Source of the DNA: Hyphomicrobiales bacterium
GTDB taxonomy: Bacteria; Pseudomonadota; Alphaproteobacteria; Rhizobiales; Kaistiaceae
Direction: 5' to 3'
DNA: 64,000 nucleotides
Assembly (NCBI GenBank): GCA_017305635.1
Contig: JAFKKF010000006.1
Location: 1 to 64,000 of the forward strand
The notes beneath the pieces were generated by a model, which did not search any database, was not told the origin of the DNA, and worked only from the letters and a program-made list of their open reading frames with translations. Within the stretch, counting starts at the first letter, position 1; the number at the start of each line of letters is the position of its first letter. Made by a program: the position numbers and the translations under genes. Positions 44,292 to 52,643 of the stretch are shown here, piece by piece.

Positions 44292-47200
44292 ATGCTGAAA
44301 GCTGCCAATCCCGCCACGCTCGGCCCCGGCGACCATGTCTTCCTGGTCGACGGCTCTTCCTTCGTGTTCCGCGCCTATTTCCAGTCGATTAACCAGGACG
44401 CGAAATACAACTACCGCTCCGACGGCCTGCCGACGGGGGCGCTCCGCCTCTTCACCACCAAGCTCTACCAGTTCCTGCGCGAGGGCGCGGTCGGCATCGT
44501 GCCGACCCATTTCGCGCTCGTCCTCGACAAGACCGAGCAGACCTTCCGGAAGGACATCTACGCCGACTACAAGGCCAACCGGCGCGACCCGCCGGAGGAC
44601 CTCGTCCCGCAATTTCCGCTGATGCGCGAAGCCATCCGCGCCTTCGGCCTCGAGCCGATCGAGAAGGCGGGCTACGAGGCGGACGACATCATCGCCACCT
44701 ATGTCGACGAGGCGAAGGCGGCGGGCGCTGAGGTGCTGATCATCTCCTCGGACAAGGACCTGATGCAGCTGGTCACCGACAAGGTGCTCTTCTACGACTT
44801 CGAATCCGGCGCCAAGGGCCGGCCGGGCTACCGGCCGGAACGCAAGATCGATATTGCCGGCGTGATCGACTATTTCGGCGTCCCGCCGGAGAAGGTGGTC
44901 GACGTGCAGGCGCTGGTCGGCGACACGTCGGACAACGTGCCGGGCGTGCCGGGCATCGGCGTGAAGACCGCCTCGCAGCTGATCACCGAATATGGCGACC
45001 TCGAGACGCTCCTTGCCCGTGCCGAGGAGATCAAGCAGCCGAAGCGGCGCGAGGCGTTGATCGGCTTCGCCGAGCAGGCGCGCCTGTCGAAGCGCCTCGT
45101 GCAGCTCGACCATGGCGTCGACACCGGCAGCGCGCTTGCCACGCACCGCCTGCCGGCGATCGACCCGCAGCGCCTTATCGGCTTCCTGAAGGCGATGGAG
45201 TTCACCACCATCACCAAGCGCGTCGGCGAGGCTTTCTCCGTCGACCCCGCCACCATCGAGGCCGACGCGAAGCTGAAATCCGCCAAGGCGCCGGCCTGGA
45301 CGGGCGCGACGGGCGAGGCCATGCCGGCCGGCAGCGGCGGGAGTGCCGTATCGGCCGAGCCGCAGCAGCAGCCCTCGCTCCCCGACATCGCGCCGGCGAT
45401 CGCCGGCGACGGCTCGCCGGCAACCCGCGTGACGCAAGGGTCCGCCGCGGCCAATGCGGTGCCGATCGACCCGAAGGCCTATGAGACGGTCACCGACCTG
45501 AAGCGCCTCGACGCCTGGGTGAAGGAGGCGCGCGCGCTCGGCCGGGTAGCGGTCGCCGCGCAGATGTCGGTGGCCGATCCGATGCGCGCCGAGATCGTCG
45601 GCATGGCGCTCGCCACCGCGCCTGGCAAGGCGGCTTACATCCCGCTCGCCCACAAGTCCGGCGACGGCGACCTTCTCGGCGGCGGGTTGATCAAGGAACA
45701 GGTCGCGTTCCGCGGCGCCTTCGCGGAGGAGCGCCTCGGCGGGATCTTCGCCGACGAATCGATCCTCAAGATCGGCCATGACGTGAAGCCGCTCTTGGTC
45801 CTGCTCGCGCGCCATGGCGTGGCGCTCGCGCCGATCGACGACACGATGCTCTTCGCCTATGCGCTGGACGGCGAGAACAGCTTCAAGATGCTCGCCGAGA
45901 AGTGGCTCGGCTACACGCCGATCGACTTCAAGGACATTGCCGGCTCGGGGCGCGCGGCGCTGACCATCGACCGCGTGCCGCTCGACCGCGCCACGGAATT
46001 CTCGGCGGAGGACGCCGACGTCGCGCTCCGCCTCTGGCTGACGCTGAAGCCGCGCCTCGTCGCCGAGCGCATGGTCAACCTCTACGAGACGCTCGAACGT
46101 CCTTTGGTGCCGGTGCTCGCCCGCATGGAGGCGCGCGGCATCAAGGTCGACCGCCAGATCCTGTCGCGCATGTCGGGCGAGTTCGCGCAGAAGCTCGCCG
46201 GCTTCGAGGCCGAGATCTACGAGCATGCCGGCGAGCAGTTCAACATCGGCTCGCCGAAGCAGCTCGGCGACATCCTCTTCGGCAAGTTCAGCCTGCCGGG
46301 CGGCACCAAGACCAAGACCGGCGCCTGGTCGACGGGGGCGAGCGTCCTGGAAGACCTCGCCGCGGAGGGCAACCTGCTTGCCGCGCGCATCCTCGACTGG
46401 CGCCAGCTCTCGAAGCTGAAATCGACCTATACGGACCTCTTGCCCGGCTTCATCCATCCCGAGACGCAGCGCGTGCACACGTCCTACGCGCTCGCCTCGA
46501 CCACCACCGGACGTCTCTCCTCCTCCGACCCGAACCTGCAGAACATCCCGGTGCGCACCGAGGAGGGAAGACGCATCCGCACCGCCTTCATCGCCGAGAA
46601 GGGGATGAAGCTGCTCTCGGCCGACTATTCGCAGATCGAGCTCAGGCTGCTCGCCCACATGGCCGACATCCCGGCGCTGCGGCAGGCCTTCGCCGAGGGG
46701 CTCGACATCCACGCGATGACGGCGAGCGAGATGTTCAACGTGCCGATCCCCGGCATGCCCGCCGAGGTGCGGCGGCGCGCCAAGGCGATCAATTTCGGCA
46801 TCATCTACGGGATCTCGGCCTTCGGCCTCTCCAACCAGCTCGGCATCCCGCGCGAGGATGCCGGCGCCTACATCAAGAAGTATTTCGAGCGCTTCCCCGG
46901 CATTCGCGGCTACATGGACGCGATGAAGGCGAAGGTGAAGGCGGACGGCCACGTCTCGACCCTGTTCGGCCGCAAGGTGCATTTCCCGCAGGCCCATTCG
47001 CGCAATCCGGCCGAGCGCGCCTTCGTCGAGCGCGCCGCGATCAACGCGCCCCTGCAGGGCTCGGCGGCCGACATCATCCGCCGCGCCATGGTGCGGCTGG
47101 AGCCGGCGCTGGCAGAGGCGGGCCTGCACGGGCGCATGCTCCTCCAGGTCCATGACGAGCTGATCTTCGAGGTGCCGGAGGAGGAGGTCGAGGCGACCAA

Positions 47201-47309
47201 GCCCATCGTCACCGCGGTGATGGAGAAGGCGGCGGAGCCGGCGGTATCGCTCAACGTGCCGCTGCAGGTGGAGGCGCGGGCCGCCGCCAACTGGGACGAG
47301 GCGCATTGA
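44292..47309 (+). CDS. polA: DNA polymerase I with degenerate 3'-5' exonuclease
   Basis: A 1005-residue family A polymerase that fills gaps and removes RNA primers. The 5' nuclease is complete (FLVDGSSFVFRAYF, ADDIIATYVDEA, ISSDKDLMQLV, VGDTSDNVPGVPGIG). The polymerase has motif A SADYSQIELRLLAH, motif B RRRAKAINFGIIYG and motif C VHDELIFEV. The 3'-5' exonuclease between them is recognisable but has lost key acids: at Exo I the D-T-E pattern is A422-A-Q424, at Exo II the aspartate is L501 (GHDVKPLL), at Exo III the tyrosine is F570 while D574 remains. Proofreading is thus probably absent. ATG 44292 fits family starts; ATG 44262 is also open. Ends overlapping the cyclase start (TGATG). Confidence 0.95.
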   Translation: MLKAANPATLGPGDHVFLVDGSSFVFRAYFQSINQDAKYNYRSDGLPTGALRLFTTKLYQFLREGAVGIVPTHFALVLDKTEQTFRKDIYADYKANRRDPPEDLVPQFPLMREAIRAFGLEPIEKAGYEADDIIATYVDEAKAAGAEVLIISSDKDLMQLVTDKVLFYDFESGAKGRPGYRPERKIDIAGVIDYFGVPPEKVVDVQALVGDTSDNVPGVPGIGVKTASQLITEYGDLETLLARAEEIKQPKRREALIGFAEQARLSKRLVQLDHGVDTGSALATHRLPAIDPQRLIGFLKAMEFTTITKRVGEAFSVDPATIEADAKLKSAKAPAWTGATGEAMPAGSGGSAVSAEPQQQPSLPDIAPAIAGDGSPATRVTQGSAAANAVPIDPKAYETVTDLKRLDAWVKEARALGRVAVAAQMSVADPMRAEIVGMALATAPGKAAYIPLAHKSGDGDLLGGGLIKEQVAFRGAFAEERLGGIFADESILKIGHDVKPLLVLLARHGVALAPIDDTMLFAYALDGENSFKMLAEKWLGYTPIDFKDIAGSGRAALTIDRVPLDRATEFSAEDADVALRLWLTLKPRLVAERMVNLYETLERPLVPVLARMEARGIKVDRQILSRMSGEFAQKLAGFEAEIYEHAGEQFNIGSPKQLGDILFGKFSLPGGTKTKTGAWSTGASVLEDLAAEGNLLAARILDWRQLSKLKSTYTDLLPGFIHPETQRVHTSYALASTTTGRLSSSDPNLQNIPVRTEEGRRIRTAFIAEKGMKLLSADYSQIELRLLAHMADIPALRQAFAEGLDIHAMTASEMFNVPIPGMPAEVRRRAKAINFGIIYGISAFGLSNQLGIPREDAGAYIKKYFERFPGIRGYMDAMKAKVKADGHVSTLFGRKVHFPQAHSRNPAERAFVERAAINAPLQGSAADIIRRAMVRLEPALAEAGLHGRMLLQVHDELIFEVPEEEVEATKPIVTAVMEKAAEPAVSLNVPLQVEARAAANWDEAH

Positions 47310-48190
47310 TGGCGGAGAAGCCAACCGCCGGCGAGCGGGCGCACGTCCTCTGGCAATCCTATCTCACCGGCGACACCGCGCTCCTCGAGCCGCGCGTGCG
47401 CATGGCGCGGAAGATTTTCGCCGCGTTGCCGTCGCCGCCGCGCTGCCGGGTCTGCTTCGCACCCTTCCGCGGCCTCGGCGGACGCGTCGTCGGCCTGTTC
47501 GGCTTCGGCGCCGGCAAGTCGCGCTTCAATCCGACGCTCTGCGATCGCTGCGAGAAGATCGTCAAGAAGCACCAGGTCGGCGCCGAGGTCGAGATGACGC
47601 TTCTCTTCGCCGACATACGCGGATCGACCACGCTTGCCGAGAAGATCGGCCCGACCGAGTTCCACCACATCGTCGATCGCTTCTACCGGGCAAGCACCGA
47701 CATCCTGGTCGATACCGGCGCGCTGATCGACAAGCTGGTCGGCGACGAGGTCGTGGCGCTCTACGCGCCGGGCATTGCGGGAGAGGATTTCGCGCGGAGA
47801 GCGATCGGGGCGGCGCGGCGGATGCTGCTTGCCACCGGCCACGGCACGCCGGAGGGGCCGTGGCTGCCCGTCGGCATCGGCATCCATACCGGACGCGTCT
47901 ATGTCGGCGCGATCGGATCGTCAGACGGGGTCAGCGACATCACCGTCCTCGGCGATCCGGCCAATACCGCCGCCCGCCTTGCCTCCCAGGCGGGGCCCGG
48001 CGAGGTGCTGGTCGGCGACGAGACCTGCCGCCTCGTCGGCCTGCCCGACGATGCCTGCGAGAAGCGGCGGCTGCAATTGAAGGGCCGCGCCCAGCCGGCC
48101 GACGTCCATGTCGTCAGCGCCACCGAACCCGTCTTCGGCTTCCAGGGGCGTGAGCGGGGCGCGAAATCACCAGGGGGAGGAAAGAGATGA
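47309..48190 (+). CDS. Class III nucleotidyl cyclase with Cys4 motif
   Basis: A 293-residue adenylate/guanylate cyclase. Metal-binding aspartates lie in LLFADIRGSTTLAEK and KLVGDEVVALY; the transition-state Asn and Arg are in VLGDPANTAARLAS. The Lys in DKLVGDE and Asp in LGDPAN favour ATP over GTP as substrate, so cAMP is the likely product. Before the cyclase domain, CRVC (about residue 47) and CDRC (about 76) can bind zinc. No membrane segment. Its ATG overlaps the polA stop; a TTG three bases earlier is possible. Confidence 0.9.
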   Translation: MAEKPTAGERAHVLWQSYLTGDTALLEPRVRMARKIFAALPSPPRCRVCFAPFRGLGGRVVGLFGFGAGKSRFNPTLCDRCEKIVKKHQVGAEVEMTLLFADIRGSTTLAEKIGPTEFHHIVDRFYRASTDILVDTGALIDKLVGDEVVALYAPGIAGEDFARRAIGAARRMLLATGHGTPEGPWLPVGIGIHTGRVYVGAIGSSDGVSDITVLGDPANTAARLASQAGPGEVLVGDETCRLVGLPDDACEKRRLQLKGRAQPADVHVVSATEPVFGFQGRERGAKSPGGGKR

Positions 48191-48477
48191 TCCGCCACAC
48201 CGTCGTATTCCGGCTGAAGCATGCGCGCGGGTCGAAGGAGGAGAAGGCCTTCCTCGACCATGCGAAGCTGCTCGCGAAGATTCCCGGCGTCGAGAAGTTC
48301 GAGCAACTTCGGCAGGTCAGCCGGAAGAACGATTATACGTTCGGCTTCTCGATGGAGTTCGCGGACGCGGCGGCGTACCGGGGCTATGACGAGCATCCCG
48401 AGCACGTCGCCTTCGTCCGCGACTGGTGGAACAGGCAAGTCGAGGCCTTCCTCGAGATCGACTACGAGCGGCTCTAG
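48187..48477 (+). CDS. Dabb-family stress-responsive alpha-beta barrel protein
   Basis: A 96-residue ferredoxin-like dimeric barrel protein. It begins MIRHTVVFRLK and has the family features IPGVEKFEQLRQV, DYTFGFSMEFADAAAYRGYD and EHPEHVAFVRDWW. Some Dabb proteins are cyclases or monooxygenases, most are uncharacterised. The ATG overlaps the cyclase stop (ATGA) and its stop overlaps the stop of the opposite doxX-like gene (CTAG). Confidence 0.9.
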   Translation: MIRHTVVFRLKHARGSKEEKAFLDHAKLLAKIPGVEKFEQLRQVSRKNDYTFGFSMEFADAAAYRGYDEHPEHVAFVRDWWNRQVEAFLEIDYERL

Positions 48478-48860
48478 GCGGTGCGGCGCTGCCCGTCGAT
48501 GCTCCAGGCGCCCGGTCCCGAGAAGATCAGGTAGAGGAAGACGAAGCAGAAGAGCACGGCCGATTCGCCGCCATTATTGACGGGGAAGAAGTCCTTCGGC
48601 GAATGGGCCATGAAATAGGCGACCGCCATCTCGCCGGCGAGGATGAAGGCGACCGGCCGCGTGAACAGGCCGAGGACCAGCAGGATGCCGCCGACCAGCT
48701 CGAGGATCGCGGCGAGGCCGAAGAGCGACATCAGCGGCGGCTGCATGCCGGCGCTCGGCCAGCCAAAGAGCTTCGAGGTGCCATGCGCGATGAAGAGCAG
48801 CGCGGTCACGATGCGGAGGATGGCGAGGAAGTACGGCGAGTAGGCATTGAGGCGCGACAC
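48474..48860 (-). CDS. DoxX-family membrane protein
   Basis: A 128-residue membrane protein with four hydrophobic segments. Typical DoxX features: RIVTALLFIAHGTSKLFG in the first segment, ELVGGILLVLGLFTRPVAF in the middle and GGESAVLFCFVFLYLIF near the end. Members are often annotated as thiosulfate:quinone oxidoreductase-like or of unknown function. Start GTG 48860 has AGGGGA upstream. Confidence 0.88.
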   Translation of the reverse strand: MSRLNAYSPYFLAILRIVTALLFIAHGTSKLFGWPSAGMQPPLMSLFGLAAILELVGGILLVLGLFTRPVAFILAGEMAVAYFMAHSPKDFFPVNNGGESAVLFCFVFLYLIFSGPGAWSIDGQRRTA

Positions 48861-49018
48861 GGATATTGGTCCCCTGCTGAAAGGCGGAAATGCCGGCGGC
48901 TCCGTCCAGGCGCCCCGGAGGGGCAGCACCTATCGATATCCGCGCCGCGGGGGAAGGCCGGCGCGATAAAGCGCGGATAACGTGTTGGTGAGGATCGAAC
49001 AGGTCCAAACTGGCGGCC

Positions 49019-49894
49019 TCAGCCGCGCCAGGTTCCCTCGCGCCACAAGGCGTCGAGCCCGTCGCGATAGGTCGGATAGCGGAGCGCCACGCCCAATTCT
49101 TCCTTGATGCGGCGGTTCACGACGCGGCGGTTGCCGTCATAGAAGCTTTTCGCCATGGGCGAGAGGCCGGCATCCCCGAAGGCGACTTCCGGCGGCGGTG
49201 CGACGCCCATGAGCCTCGCCGCATATTCGATCGGCTCGTGACCGGGCGAGGGCTCATCGTCGCCGAGGTTGAAGATGCCGGCGGCACGTTCGCGGAAGGC
49301 GGCCGCGACCACCGCGGCGATATCCGCGACATGGATGCGGTTGAAGACCTGACCGGGCTTCACGATGCGGCGGGCGCCGCCGCCGGCGAGCTGGACGAAG
49401 GCATTGCGTCCGGGGCCGTAGATGCCGGCGATGCGGAGCCGCGCCAGCGGGACGTTCCGTTCCACGGCGAGCTTCTGCCACGCCTTCTCGGCGGCGAGGC
49501 GGGCGGTGGCCCGTCCCTCCGGCGGGTGCGGCGTGGTGCGCTCGCTCACCCAGGCGCCGCCGTAATTGCCATAGACCCCGATGCTCGACAGGTAGCCGAT
49601 CCATTGGAGCTGCGGCGCAGCGACAATGTCGGCGCGATGCCGGGCGATCGCCGCGTCGCTCTCGCCGCCGGGCGGCACCGAGACGAGGATGTCGGTCGCC
49701 GCGGCGATGGCTGCCGCCACCGCCGACTCCGGCCTGGTGCCGTCGAAGACGAGCGCCGCCACGCCGGTGGACAGGGTCGCCGCCTTCTCCGCGCTCCGCA
49801 CGGTGCCGGTGATCGCGGCCTCGCCGGCAACGAGACGGGCAGAGGCGCCGGCGCTGTAACCGAAGCCGAGGATCAGGAGTTTGCGCTCGCTCAT
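49019..49894 (-). CDS. NAD(P)-binding SDR/epimerase-like protein (YeeZ type)
   Basis: A 291-residue extended short-chain-dehydrogenase-like protein. The nucleotide site is LLILGFGYSAGASARLV, then SSIGVYGNYGGAWVSE (active-site region with the Y-x-x-x-K pattern degenerate) and FNRIHVADIAAVVAAAF. The YeeZ-type variant has an altered dinucleotide loop and unknown substrate. The ATG overlaps the stop of the YdeI-type gene (ATGA), so it is the last gene of the GST-queG operon. Confidence 0.87.
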   Translation of the reverse strand: MSERKLLILGFGYSAGASARLVAGEAAITGTVRSAEKAATLSTGVAALVFDGTRPESAVAAAIAAATDILVSVPPGGESDAAIARHRADIVAAPQLQWIGYLSSIGVYGNYGGAWVSERTTPHPPEGRATARLAAEKAWQKLAVERNVPLARLRIAGIYGPGRNAFVQLAGGGARRIVKPGQVFNRIHVADIAAVVAAAFRERAAGIFNLGDDEPSPGHEPIEYAARLMGVAPPPEVAFGDAGLSPMAKSFYDGNRRVVNRRIKEELGVALRYPTYRDGLDALWREGTWRG

Positions 49895-50487
49895 GCCGTC
49901 TTCCTGGCGGATCGGTTCGACGGCGTCAGGTGCTTCACCCTTCTGCCGGCCTCGGAATCGGCAATCAGCGTGGCGAGGCGGCGAAGCCGCGTTGTCTCCT
50001 GCTTCGCGCCCATCACCCACCAGATTGCGGGATGGCGATAGGAGCGCGGCATGGCCGAGAAATTCTTCCATGCCACCTTGCTGGCACGGAACTGCGTCTC
50101 GTAGGCCTTGTCGAGCGTGACATCGCGGTTCTCGTAGGAATAGCGCTTCTGGCGTTTCTCGTCGCGCGCCTCGAAGGCGGCGATGCCGGCCGGATGCATG
50201 AGGCCGAGCGCCGTCAGCTCCGCTACGCGCATGATGTTGACCGCACTCCATGTGCTCGTTGGCCGGCGCCGGGTGAAGCGGATCGTCCAGTGCTCCTCGC
50301 CGCCCTGCCGGCGGGCATCGATCCAGCCGAAGCAGAGGGCCTCGTCGAGCGCCTGCTTGTAGCTCAGCCCACCTTTGCCCGTCGCTGCCTTGTGGAAGCC
50401 GACGAGCAACTCGTCCGCCGAGGCGTGGTTCTCCGCCAGCCACTTATGCCAGGCCGCCTGCGAGGCGAAGAAGCGCGGCTCGCTCAT
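49891..50487 (-). CDS. YdeI/OmpD-associated-family protein
   Basis: A 198-residue protein of the YdeI family, sometimes linked to peptide tolerance. It opens with MSEPRFFASQAAWHKWLAEN, has GLSYKQALDEALCFGWIDARR, and the RFTRRRPTSTWSAVNI motif, all diagnostic. The C-terminus ends basic. No signal peptide. Translationally coupled (4-base overlaps) to both neighbours in the operon. Confidence 0.88.
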   Translation of the reverse strand: MSEPRFFASQAAWHKWLAENHASADELLVGFHKAATGKGGLSYKQALDEALCFGWIDARRQGGEEHWTIRFTRRRPTSTWSAVNIMRVAELTALGLMHPAGIAAFEARDEKRQKRYSYENRDVTLDKAYETQFRASKVAWKNFSAMPRSYRHPAIWWVMGAKQETTRLRRLATLIADSEAGRRVKHLTPSNRSARKTA

Positions 50488-50717
50488 CTGAGCTTCTTCT
50501 TTCGCGGCTTTCTCAGGCGCTTGATTTCCAGCGTGCCGACCTCGAGGCGATCGACCCTCACGCGCCTGCCGTCGATACGCCCGACCGCCATCCGGCCGAT
50601 GGCGACCCGTCCTATCGCCAAGGCGCCGATGGCGACGGCCCCCATGGCGAGCGCGCCGAGGGCGAAAGCGCCGGCAAGGCCGAAGGCGGGTGGACGGCTT
50701 TCGTCACCCGATCGCAT
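50484..50717 (-). CDS. Small repeat protein with G-A/I-x-A-I-G units
   Basis: A 77-residue peptide. After a short polar start comes a run of five-residue units of the form A-L/I-A-I-G (ALGALAMGAVAIGALAIG, then VAIGRMAVGRIDG), switching to V-R-V-D-R-L-E-V, and ending in a very basic tail (KRLRKPRKKKLR). The pattern suggests a small right-handed beta-helix resembling pentapeptide-repeat proteins, or a membrane-associated element, with a nucleic-acid- or membrane-binding tail. Overlaps the queG stop by 14 bp and the YdeI-type start by 4. No known function. Confidence 0.65.
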   Translation of the reverse strand: MRSGDESRPPAFGLAGAFALGALAMGAVAIGALAIGRVAIGRMAVGRIDGRRVRVDRLEVGTLEIKRLRKPRKKKLR

Positions 50718-51816
50718 CCCACTCCTCCTTCAGCGAAGCATCGCCGATCTCCGCCGGCCGCAACGCCCGCGCCCGGCCGCGGTCGAGCTCGGCGAGCGCC
50801 CAGATCGCGGCGCCGGCGACGAGCGGCGAGGCGTCGGCGATGGCGCGCTCGGCAATGCCGGCGAGCGAGCGGTCCGCCGAATTGCCGACCGCCACCATGA
50901 CGTTCCTGACGAACCGGTCGCGGCCGATGCGCTTCACCGGCGAGCCCGCGAAGCGCGCGCGGAAGGCCGCATCGTCGAGCCTGGCGAGCTCGGCCAGCGG
51001 CGGCGCTTTGAGATCGTCGCGCGCGGCGAGCTTCGCCTCGCGGGTCTCGCGCGCGAACTTGTTCCACGGGCAGACAGCGAGGCAATCGTCGCAGCCATAG
51101 ACGCGGTTGCCCATCGCCTTCCGGAACGCGCGCGGGATCGGCCCCTTGTTCTCGATGGTGAGATAGGAGATGCAGCGCCGCGCATCGAGCCGGTAGGGCG
51201 CCGGGAACGCATTCGTCGGGCAGATGTCGAGGCAGGCGCGGCATGAGCCGCAATGATCGACTTCCGCTTCGTCGGGCGGCAGCGGGAGCGCGGTGAGGAT
51301 GGCGCCGAGGAAGAGCCAGGAACCGAATTGGCGGCTGACGAGGTTGGTATGCTTGCCCTGCCAGCCGAGGCCGGCGGCCGCCGCGAGCGGCTTCTCCATC
51401 AGCGGCGCGGTATCGACGAAGACCTTCACCGCGCTCCCGGTGCGGCCGGCGAAGCGCGAGGCGACGCGCTTCAGCTTGCCCTTGATCAGGTCGTGATAGT
51501 CGCGGTTGCGCGCATAGACCGAGATGGTCGCCGACGATTTCTTCGCGAGGCTCGCGAGCGGATCGCGGTCCGGCCCGTAATTGAGGCCGAGCATGACGGC
51601 AGCGCCCGCCTCCGGCCAGAGGTCGCGCGGCGTGGCCCGCCGTTCCGCTGTCTCGGCGAGCCATTCCATGGTGCCGTGATGGCCGTCGGCGAGGAACCTC
51701 TGCAGCCGCTCCGCCGTCTCCGGCGCGGCGTCCGGCGCGGCGACGCGGACGACGTCGAAACCCTCGGCTTGCGCCTCGGCGAGAAGGAAGGCCTTCGCCT
51801 TGCCGGCGTCGGTCAG
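50704..51816 (-). CDS. queG: Epoxyqueuosine reductase
   Basis: A 370-residue cobalamin and iron-sulfur enzyme for the last step of queuosine synthesis in tRNA. N-terminal cobalamin-binding part includes AVMLGLNYGPDRDPLA and VDTAPLMEKPLAAAAGLGWQG; two 4Fe-4S clusters are in HCGSCRACLDICPTNAF and GCDDCLAVCPWNKF. The C-terminal HEAT-like repeat follows. There is no in-frame ATG, GTG or TTG at the right place. I propose CTG 51816, which overlaps the GST stop (CTGA), as the start; otherwise the next ATG is 51942, deep inside the GST gene. Confidence 0.9.
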   Translation of the reverse strand: MTDAGKAKAFLLAEAQAEGFDVVRVAAPDAAPETAERLQRFLADGHHGTMEWLAETAERRATPRDLWPEAGAAVMLGLNYGPDRDPLASLAKKSSATISVYARNRDYHDLIKGKLKRVASRFAGRTGSAVKVFVDTAPLMEKPLAAAAGLGWQGKHTNLVSRQFGSWLFLGAILTALPLPPDEAEVDHCGSCRACLDICPTNAFPAPYRLDARRCISYLTIENKGPIPRAFRKAMGNRVYGCDDCLAVCPWNKFARETREAKLAARDDLKAPPLAELARLDDAAFRARFAGSPVKRIGRDRFVRNVMVAVGNSADRSLAGIAERAIADASPLVAGAAIWALAELDRGRARALRPAEIGDASLKEEWDAIG

Positions 51817-52505
51817 AAATCCAGGTCGGCGTAGTGGGTCGCCGGCGGGTTGCCGCGCACCGTGTCGGCCAGAATCGAACGGAAGCTCGGCCGCGACTTC
51901 ATCCGCGCGTACCAGGCCTTGGCGTTCGAATCTTCCTCCCATGGCACCTCACCAAGATAGTCGATGCACGAGATTTCCGCGGCAGCGGCGAGGTCGGCAA
52001 AGGAAATCTCCTTGCCGGCCAGGCAGTTCCGCCGGGCCACCAGGTAGCCGATATAGCGCAGATGATAGCGGATATTGCTGCGCGCGGCGCGGATGGCGGC
52101 GGCATCCGGCGAACTGGCGCCGTTCGGCCCCGGGGCAAGGCGCTTGAAGACCTTCTCGGTGACCAGGTAACCGGTCACCTCGCTCTCGAGCTTGCCGAGG
52201 AACCAGTCGGCGAGGCGGCGCACCTCGGCGCGGGCGGCCGGCGCGGACGGCATCAGCACGTCCTCGCCGAGGCGGGCGCCCCGCGTCTCCTGCAGGTATT
52301 CGGCGATCGGCGTCGCACCGACGACGGCGCCGTCGGTCTCGTCGATGAGAACCGGCAGGGTGCCCGCGGGATTGAGCGCCAGGAAGGCTTCGCTCCGCTC
52401 CCAGGGCTGCTCGTCGACGAGGGTCACTTCCTCGCCGAACTCGGCAAGCACCAGGCGGACGTAGCGGGACGCGGCGGAAAGGGGGTGATGGTGCAGAACA
52501 GGCAT
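51813..52505 (-). CDS. Glutathione S-transferase family protein
   Basis: A 230-residue GST. The thioredoxin-like N-terminal domain has LHHHPLSAASRYVRLVLAEF and the cis-proline motif NPAGTLPVLID; TPIAEYLQETRG completes the glutathione site. The all-helical C-terminal domain is KEISFADLAAAAEISCIDYL. First gene of a five-gene minus-strand operon with overlapping neighbours, driven by a promoter at 52562-52590. Confidence 0.92.
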   Translation of the reverse strand: MPVLHHHPLSAASRYVRLVLAEFGEEVTLVDEQPWERSEAFLALNPAGTLPVLIDETDGAVVGATPIAEYLQETRGARLGEDVLMPSAPAARAEVRRLADWFLGKLESEVTGYLVTEKVFKRLAPGPNGASSPDAAAIRAARSNIRYHLRYIGYLVARRNCLAGKEISFADLAAAAEISCIDYLGEVPWEEDSNAKAWYARMKSRPSFRSILADTVRGNPPATHYADLDF

Positions 52506-52561
52506 CGGCGAGGTGTGGCGAAACGCTCTTTCTTTCGAATCTGGGCCGGGCCGGGCGTTCG

Positions 52562-52590
52562 GGTATAGAACCCGCTTGCGGCGGGAACAA
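52562..52590 (-). promoter_or_regulatory. Promoter of the GST-queG operon
   Basis: On the minus strand TTGTTC (52590-52585) and TATACC (52567-52562) are 17 bp apart. The 5' untranslated region to the GST ATG would be about 50 bases. Confidence 0.55.
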
Positions 52591-52643
52591 GACGATTCGG
52601 CCCGGCCGCCTGATGGCGCAAAGCAGACGGGAGCGGTGGCGAC

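Noticed and set aside
44205-47324. Open frame of over 1000 codons antisense to polA
   Set aside because: High GC leaves the antisense frame free of stops; the translation is Arg/Gly/Asp-rich and not protein-like, while polA is unmistakable.
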